Shown one piece after another: positions 58,860 through 64,000 of a stretch of 64,000 nt of DNA. The stretch spans positions 5,270,001 to 5,334,000 of the forward strand of contig NZ_CP108476.1 of assembly GCF_036226465.1 (NCBI RefSeq), read 5' to 3'. The translations under genes and the position numbers were made by a program. Below the pieces are notes generated by a model. The model made no database searches, was not told the DNA's origin, and saw only the letters and a list, made by a program, of their open reading frames with translations. The stretch is from Kitasatospora sp. NBC_01250. Its GTDB lineage: Bacteria > Actinomycetota > Actinomycetes > Streptomycetales > Streptomycetaceae. Every line of letters begins with the position of its first letter. Position 1 is the stretch's first letter.

Positions 58860-61586
58860 ATGCCCCGCTCGCGCAGCTCGAAGAAGTTCCGGCGCGCCCG
58901 TCTGCTCGTGCTCGTCCTCGTCGTGCTGCTGGTCGGCGGCACCGCGGCCGGCGGCTGGTACGCGGTGCACACCGTGCAGTCCTCGTTCCCCCAGGTCAGC
59001 GGCACGATCAAGGTCCCCGGTCTGAGCGCCTCGGTGGACGTCAAGCGCGATGCCAACGGGATCCCGCAGATCTACGCCGACACTCCCGACGACCTGTTCA
59101 AGGCGCAGGGCTACGTCCAGGCGCAGGACCGGTTCTGGGAGATGGACGTGCGACGGCACATCACCTCGGGCCGGCTCTCCGAGATGTTCGGCTCCTCGCA
59201 GGTGAACAACGACGCCTTCATCCGCACCATGGGCTGGCGCAACGTCGCCCAGCAGGAGTACGACACCCAGCTCAGCCCCGACACCAAGCGGTACCTGCAG
59301 GCCTACTCCGACGGCGTCAACGCCTGGCTCGGCCAGCACCCCGGCGGCGCGAGCGCCTCGCTGGAGTACACCCTGCTCGGCACCGAGCACAGCGGCTACA
59401 AGCCGGAGCCGTGGACCCCGGTCGACTCGGTGGCCTGGCTCAAGGCGGTGGCCTGGAACCTGTCGGGCAACCTGCAGGAGGAGATCGACCGCTCGCTGCT
59501 GAGCCAGACCTTCAGCCCGGACCAGATCGCCCAGCTCTACCCGAGCTACCCGTACAGCAGGAACGGCACCATCGTCCCGACCGGCACGCTGGCCACCGAC
59601 GGCAGCTACAAGCCGGCGGCCGGCGCGGCGGGCCAGCCGGGCACCCAGCAGAACGCGGCCATCACCCAGGGCCTGCTGCAGAACATCACCGACCAGATGG
59701 GCGGCCTGCCGCAGCTGCTCGGCCCGCAGGGCCAGGGCATCGGCTCCAATTCCTGGGTGGTCGCGGGCAGCAACACCACCACCGGCAAGCCGCTGATGGC
59801 CAACGACCCGCACCTCGGCCCGAGCATGCCCAACTCCTGGTACCAGATGGGCCTGCACTGCCGGTCGGTCAGCGCCAGCTGCCCGTTCGACGTGACCGGC
59901 TTCACCTACGCGGGCATGCCCGGTGTGATGATCGGTCACAACCAGAACATCTCCTGGGGCATGACCAACATGGGTGCCGACGTCGAGGACCTGTACCTGG
60001 AGAAGATCACCGGCCCGAACACCTACCTGTACAACGGGCAGGACACCCAGTTCACCACCCGCCAGGAGACCATCAAGGTGGCCGGCGGCCAGAGCCGGGT
60101 GATCACCGTGCGGACCACCGCCGACGGCGCTCCGCTGATCTCCGACCAGAGCACCGAGGACCAGCAGGTCGGCATGTACGCCCCGGTCGGCAACGCCGCG
60201 CCCGACCGCGGCACCACCGGCTACGGCGTCGCGCTGAAGTGGACCGCGCTCACCCCGGGCAGGACGATGGACTCCGTCTTCGAGCTCGACCGGGCGACCA
60301 ACTGGTCCGACTTCCAGAAGGCGGCCTCCGACTTCGCCGTCCCCGCGCAGAACCTGATCTACGCCGACACCGCGGGCAACATCGGCTACCAGGCCCCCGG
60401 CGCGATCCCGATCCGCGGCAAGGGCGACGGCAGCTACCCGGCCCCGGGCTGGGACCCGAGCTACGCCTGGCAGGGCTACGTGCCCTTCAAGTCGCTGCCC
60501 TACGCCTGGAACCCGCCGGCCGGCTACATCGTCACCGCCAACCAGGCCGTGGTGGACCCGACCTACAAGTACCTGATCACCAGCGACTGGGAGTACGGCA
60601 CCCGGGCCAAGGAGATCACCGACCAGATCAACGCCAAGCTCGCGGGCGGCGGCAAGATCTCGCCGGACGACATGCAGTCGATGCAGCTGGACAACACCAG
60701 CGTGATGGCCAAGACGCTGGTCCCGCTGCTGCTCAAGGAGCAGATCAGCGACCCGTACGTGCGCCAGGCCCAGGACCTGCTCAAGGACTGGAACTACAAC
60801 CAGGACGCCGACTCGGCCGCCGCCGCCTACTACAACGGCGTCTGGCGCCAGCTGCTGATCCTGGCCTTCGGGCAGAAGTTCCCGGCCTCCGTCCGGGCCC
60901 AGGGCGACTGCCTGCTGGTCCAGCAGAAGGCGGACCCGAACCAGCCCGCCGGGACGGTCGGCGGCGAGGCCAAGCCGGTCACCCAGTGCGGCACCCGCAA
61001 GCCCGCCCTGGCCCAGCCGGACGGCGGCGACCGCTGGACCGAGGTGGTGCGCCAGCAGCTGGCCAACCCCAACAGCTCCTGGTGGACCTACATCGACTCC
61101 AACCACCAGCAGCAGCACGGCCTGGACAACATCCTGAAGGAGGCGATGAAGGACGCCCGCCAGGACCTCACCGCCCACCTCGGCAAGGACATCTCAATCT
61201 GGAGCTGGGGCCGGCTGCACCAGCTGAACCTCAAGGAGCAGACGCTCGGCCTGGACACCACCTCGCTGATCTCCGGCATCACCCACCGGCTGCTCAACCG
61301 CGGCCCGTTCAACCTCTCCGGAGGCTCGGCGGCCGTCGACGCGGCCGGCTGGAACGCGGCGGCCGGCTACGACGTGGACTGGATCCCGTCGATGCGGATG
61401 GTGGTCGACCTGAGCGCCTTCGACGCCTCCCGGTGGATCAACGTGGGCGGTGAGTCGGGGCACGCGTTCAGCCCCAACTACAACGACCAGACCGCGCTCT
61501 GGTCCCAGGGCAAGCTGCTGACCTGGGCGTACTCCAGCGCCGCGGTGAACAGCGCGACCAAGAACACGCTGACCCTCACCCCCTGA
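58860..61586 (+). CDS. Penicillin acylase family (Ntn hydrolase) protein
   Basis: A 908-residue precursor of the penicillin G acylase/aculeacin acylase family. N-terminal signal anchor (ARLLVLVLVVLLVGGTAAGGWYAV, about residues 14-37), then an alpha chain (DANGIPQIYADTPDDLFKAQGYVQAQDRFWEMDVRRHITSGRLSEM, a family signature) and, after self-cleavage before Ser296 (GS-NSWVV), the beta chain with ANDPHLG. It hydrolyses amides outside the membrane; substrates may include N-acyl homoserine lactones, lipopeptides or penicillins. The ATG at 58860 follows AGGA at 5 bases. Confidence 0.93.
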   Translation: MPRSRSSKKFRRARLLVLVLVVLLVGGTAAGGWYAVHTVQSSFPQVSGTIKVPGLSASVDVKRDANGIPQIYADTPDDLFKAQGYVQAQDRFWEMDVRRHITSGRLSEMFGSSQVNNDAFIRTMGWRNVAQQEYDTQLSPDTKRYLQAYSDGVNAWLGQHPGGASASLEYTLLGTEHSGYKPEPWTPVDSVAWLKAVAWNLSGNLQEEIDRSLLSQTFSPDQIAQLYPSYPYSRNGTIVPTGTLATDGSYKPAAGAAGQPGTQQNAAITQGLLQNITDQMGGLPQLLGPQGQGIGSNSWVVAGSNTTTGKPLMANDPHLGPSMPNSWYQMGLHCRSVSASCPFDVTGFTYAGMPGVMIGHNQNISWGMTNMGADVEDLYLEKITGPNTYLYNGQDTQFTTRQETIKVAGGQSRVITVRTTADGAPLISDQSTEDQQVGMYAPVGNAAPDRGTTGYGVALKWTALTPGRTMDSVFELDRATNWSDFQKAASDFAVPAQNLIYADTAGNIGYQAPGAIPIRGKGDGSYPAPGWDPSYAWQGYVPFKSLPYAWNPPAGYIVTANQAVVDPTYKYLITSDWEYGTRAKEITDQINAKLAGGGKISPDDMQSMQLDNTSVMAKTLVPLLLKEQISDPYVRQAQDLLKDWNYNQDADSAAAAYYNGVWRQLLILAFGQKFPASVRAQGDCLLVQQKADPNQPAGTVGGEAKPVTQCGTRKPALAQPDGGDRWTEVVRQQLANPNSSWWTYIDSNHQQQHGLDNILKEAMKDARQDLTAHLGKDISIWSWGRLHQLNLKEQTLGLDTTSLISGITHRLLNRGPFNLSGGSAAVDAAGWNAAAGYDVDWIPSMRMVVDLSAFDASRWINVGGESGHAFSPNYNDQTALWSQGKLLTWAYSSAAVNSATKNTLTLTP

Positions 61587-61610
61587 GCGGGGCGGGCGCG
61601 TCAGGCGCGG

Positions 61611-62228
61611 TCAGAAGCGGTGCACGCCCGCCGGGGTCACGGCGGCGTGCACCGGCCGGTCGTGCGGCTCGGCCGGCACCCGCTCCAGCAGCTCGGCCTC
61701 GTAGAGCAGGGTCGCCAGCAGCGGTTCGGCGCCGGCCCGGGCCAGCCGGGCCAGCACCCGGTCGTAGGAGCCCCCGCCGCGGCCCAGCCGCAGCCCCCGG
61801 CGGTCCACCGCGAGCCCGGGCAGCAGCACCAGGTCCGCGGTGGTGATGGCCGCCGGGCCCAGCCGCGGCCCGGTGGGCTCCAGCAGGCCGCGCCCGGCCG
61901 GGGCCAGCTGCTCGGCGCCCTCGTAACGGGCCCAGTCGAGGTCGTTGTCCGCCAGCAGCACCGGCAGCAGCACCGGCAGACCGCGCCCGCGCAGCAGTTC
62001 GAGCAGCGGCCCGGTGCCCGGCTCCGCCCCGACCGAGACGTACGCGGCCACCGTGCTGCCGGGGGCGGCCAGCGGCAGCGCCCGTTCGGCCAGCGCCAGC
62101 GCGTCCGCTGCCCGCCGTTCGGGGGACAGTGCACGCCGTTCGGCCAGCAGGTGTGACCTCAGGGCGGCCTTGTCGTTGTACAAGGGATCGCCGGACAGGG
62201 AAGCACCGGACGGCGGGACGTCGGGCAT
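61611..62228 (-). CDS. 5-formyltetrahydrofolate cyclo-ligase
   Basis: A 205-residue enzyme that converts 5-formyl-THF to 5,10-methenyl-THF with ATP. Motifs are KAALRSHLLAERRAL, VAAYVSVGAEPGTGPLLELL, ADLVLLPGLAVDRRGLRLGRGGGSYDRVLARL (the ATP/folate loop with GxGGGxYDR) and the C-terminal VPAEPHDRPVHAAVTPAGVHRF. It starts at ATG 62228 behind GAGGAGC. It is convergent with the acylase gene and divergent from the GGDEF-like gene. Confidence 0.93.
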   Translation of the reverse strand: MPDVPPSGASLSGDPLYNDKAALRSHLLAERRALSPERRAADALALAERALPLAAPGSTVAAYVSVGAEPGTGPLLELLRGRGLPVLLPVLLADNDLDWARYEGAEQLAPAGRGLLEPTGPRLGPAAITTADLVLLPGLAVDRRGLRLGRGGGSYDRVLARLARAGAEPLLATLLYEAELLERVPAEPHDRPVHAAVTPAGVHRF

Positions 62229-62352
62229 GGCCGCTCCTCGGGACGGGGGTGGACCAGCCGATCCTCCCGCACCCGGTCCCCGCGAGCGGTATCCCGACCC
62301 GGGAGCCGTATCCGCCCCGGCGAGGTCTCCACCACCTGAGAGGGGTACCACG

Positions 62353-63186
62353 ATGCCCGCCGCGCTCCTGGTGCAGGCGTCCGCACTGCTCAGCGCACCC
62401 CTGGCCGGCTTCGGCGTCCTGCTGGCGGTGCGGCTGCGCCGCGCGACCGGCGCGGGCGCCGCCCGGGAGAGCCGGCTGCGCGGACGGCTCGCCGAGCTGG
62501 AGCGGCAGTGCGAGGAGCTGGCACGCAGCGCGGCGCGCGATCCGCTGACCGGCGTGTGGAACCTCGGACACCTCCAACTCACCCTGGAGCGCGAGGTGGA
62601 GCGCTGCCGGCGCCAGCCCGAGGCGGAGCGGCGGCAGCTGGCCGTGGTGCTGCTGGAGATCGACGGCTTCGAGGCCCTCAACGCCGAGCACGGCCGCGAC
62701 CGCGGCCAGGTGATCCTGCGCGACCTGGCGCAGCGGCTCAGCGTGGAGGTCCGCCGCTCGGACACCCTGGGCCGCTACGGCGGCACCGAATTCCTGGTGG
62801 TGCTGCCCGACACCGGGGCGGCGGGCGCAGCCAAGGTCGCCGAGCGGCTCTGCTGGACGGTGCGCCGCCACCGGCTGCTCGACTGGTCCGGCGCTCCCTG
62901 GTCCGAGAAGCCGGCCCCGGGCGGCGGCAACGGCCTGCGCGCCTCGGCCGGCATCGCGGTGCTGCCCGCCGACGGCGGTCACCCCGTCCCGCTCCTGCGT
63001 GCCGCGGACCGCTCGCTGGCCGCCGCGAAGCGGCGGGGACTGCCGGAGGCACAGAGCTGGACAAGGCGTTCGGAAAGGCACGGTAATCTGTCGCCCTGCA
63101 CCGCTCCCGCGCCCACCGCCCAGGTCGGCGCCACCCGTATCGTCGCTGCCGTGACCGGCACCGACGAGGCATTCGTCACCGAATGA
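62353..63186 (+). CDS. GGDEF domain protein with degenerate active site (GGTEF)
   Basis: A 277-residue protein: an N-terminal hydrophobic stretch (LLVQASALLSAPLAGFGVLLAV), a short coiled helix (ESRLRGRLAELERQCEELAR), the GGDEF fold (DPLTGVWNLGHLQLTLEREVERCRRQ to AADRSLAAAKRRG), and a C-terminal tail. The signature at residues 143-147 is G-G-T-E-F, so the third residue, a metal-binding Asp/Glu in diguanylate cyclases, is Thr. It may be inactive as a cyclase and act as a binding partner. ATG at 62353 follows GAGGGGT. It lies just upstream of galU, 45 bases apart. Confidence 0.85.
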   Translation: MPAALLVQASALLSAPLAGFGVLLAVRLRRATGAGAARESRLRGRLAELERQCEELARSAARDPLTGVWNLGHLQLTLEREVERCRRQPEAERRQLAVVLLEIDGFEALNAEHGRDRGQVILRDLAQRLSVEVRRSDTLGRYGGTEFLVVLPDTGAAGAAKVAERLCWTVRRHRLLDWSGAPWSEKPAPGGGNGLRASAGIAVLPADGGHPVPLLRAADRSLAAAKRRGLPEAQSWTRRSERHGNLSPCTAPAPTAQVGATRIVAAVTGTDEAFVTE

Positions 63187-63231
63187 CCTCGTGCCGGTCG
63201 GGGCGGTCATTCGCCTTAGTAAGGTCAACGC

Positions 63232-64000
63232 ATGACGACGACAAATCCCCGCATGCCCGTCACCAAGGCCGTCGTGCCTGCCGCCGGTCTCGGAACGCGA
63301 TTCCTGCCGGCCACCAAGGCCACGCCCAAGGAGATGCTGCCGGTCGTCGACAAGCCCGCGATCCAGTACGTGGTGGAGGAGGCCGCCGCGGCCGGCCTCT
63401 CCGACATACTGATGGTCACCGGGCGCAACAAGCGCGCGCTGGAGGACCACTTCGACCGCGCCTACGAGCTCGAGGAGCTGCTCTCCCGCAAGGGCGACGC
63501 GGACAAGCTGCGCCGGGTGCAGGAGTCGGTCTCGCTGGCCAACATGCACTACGTCCGCCAGGGCGACCCCAAGGGCCTGGGCCACGCGGTGCTGGTCGCC
63601 GAGCAGCACGTGGCGGGCCAGCCGTTCGCCGTCCTGCTCGGTGACGACCTGATCGACCCGCGCGACCCGCTGCTCGCCCGCATGATCGAGGTCCAGCAGG
63701 AGCTGGGCGGCTCGGTGGTGGCGCTGATGGAGGTCGACCCGGCGCAGATCCACCTCTACGGCTGCGCGGCGGTCAAGGCCAACGGCTTCGGCCCGGACGT
63801 CTTCCACATCAGCGACCTGGTCGAGAAGCCGGAGCCGGCCGAGGCGCCCTCCAACTACGCCGTGATCGGCCGCTACGTGCTCGACCCGGCCGTCTTCGAG
63901 GTGCTGAAGAAGACCGAGCCGGGCCGCGGCGGCGAGATCCAGCTGACCGACGCGCTGCGCACGCTGGCCTCGCTGAGCCCGGAGGAGGGCGGCCAGGTGC
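63232..64000 (+). CDS. galU: UTP--glucose-1-phosphate uridylyltransferase (3' end outside window)
   Basis: The enzyme makes UDP-glucose from UTP and glucose-1-phosphate for cell-surface and storage glycans. The first 256 residues are present: KAVVPAAGLGTRFLPATKATPKEMLPVVDKPAIQYVVEEA (nucleotide-binding loop and KEMLP motif), LLGDDLIDP and VEKPEPAEAPSNYAVIGRYVL, all as in GalU. About 45 residues should be missing. ATG at 63232 follows a weak AAGG. It lies next to the GGDEF-like gene and may share its transcript. Confidence 0.95.
   Translation, partial: MTTTNPRMPVTKAVVPAAGLGTRFLPATKATPKEMLPVVDKPAIQYVVEEAAAAGLSDILMVTGRNKRALEDHFDRAYELEELLSRKGDADKLRRVQESVSLANMHYVRQGDPKGLGHAVLVAEQHVAGQPFAVLLGDDLIDPRDPLLARMIEVQQELGGSVVALMEVDPAQIHLYGCAAVKANGFGPDVFHISDLVEKPEPAEAPSNYAVIGRYVLDPAVFEVLKKTEPGRGGEIQLTDALRTLASLSPEEGGQV

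Overview
The window is very GC-rich (about 72-74% by eye, with coding regions almost saturated for G or C at third codon positions). It carries gene sets typical of Streptomycetaceae: KorAB, FbiC for coenzyme F420, a DUF5753 XRE/DUF397 pair, a GPP34 protein, a group 2 Hrd-type sigma factor, SigE-family and ECF41 sigma factors, a TipAL-like MerR, LCP and MurJ proteins, and a bldA-type TTA codon. I read it as chromosomal DNA of Streptomyces or a close relative (Kitasatospora, Streptacidiphilus). I see no insertion sequence, prophage, CRISPR array or biosynthetic cluster. The region is mostly single genes and 2-3 gene operons, many separated by strong hairpin terminators.

Layout. 1-8.2 kb: end of the 2-oxoacid:ferredoxin oxidoreductase operon (korA partial, korB), an ECF41 sigma factor, a small membrane protein, a RarD-like permease, and a minus-strand operon for a LolA-like protein plus an ABC exporter. 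8.3-15 kb: fbiC, a divergent hydrolase/MarR pair around a perfect operator palindrome, a VanZ-like protein with a TTA codon, and a DUF1275 protein. 15-20.5 kb: an Arg-rich 21-residue ORF followed by a hairpin and an ABC exporter, a VOC/TipAL-like MerR pair, and a SigE-family sigma factor with a membrane partner. 20.7-24.4 kb: a MerR-thioredoxin operon, then an archaeal-type aspartyl-tRNA synthetase behind a complete translational T-box riboswitch, then an ADP-ribosylglycohydrolase.

24.5-29.7 kb: DUF397 and DUF5753-XRE genes, GPP34, a proline-rich D,D-carboxypeptidase and a dolichol-phosphate-mannose synthase type glycosyltransferase. 30-37.7 kb: APC permease plus Tat-exported amine oxidase, a 47-residue minus-strand gene, an orphan histidine kinase that looks leaderless, a rhomboid-like protein coupled to photolyase, and tRNA-Arg(CCU). 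37.8-48 kb: LCP protein, a fumarase/aspartase-superfamily lyase with a PucR regulator, MurJ, a PAP2 phosphatase, and an HrdD-like sigma factor behind a consensus SigR-type promoter. 48-64 kb: a giant LuxR regulator with a broken Walker A, a secreted sedolisin, two small proteins, FmdB, an MFS transporter, a K+/H+ antiporter, a penicillin acylase-type Ntn hydrolase, 5-formyl-THF cyclo-ligase, a GGDEF-like protein with GGTEF, and galU (cut by the window end).

The most notable signals are regulatory RNAs and sites rather than new enzymes. They are the T-box whose specifier (GAC) and acceptor-pairing base both fit tRNA-Asp in front of a second-type AspRS; the Arg-rich leader-like ORF before an ABC exporter; the SigR-type promoter of the hrdD-like gene; the MarR operator; and several cell-envelope genes (LCP, MurJ, PAP2, D,D-carboxypeptidase, Ppm, VanZ).
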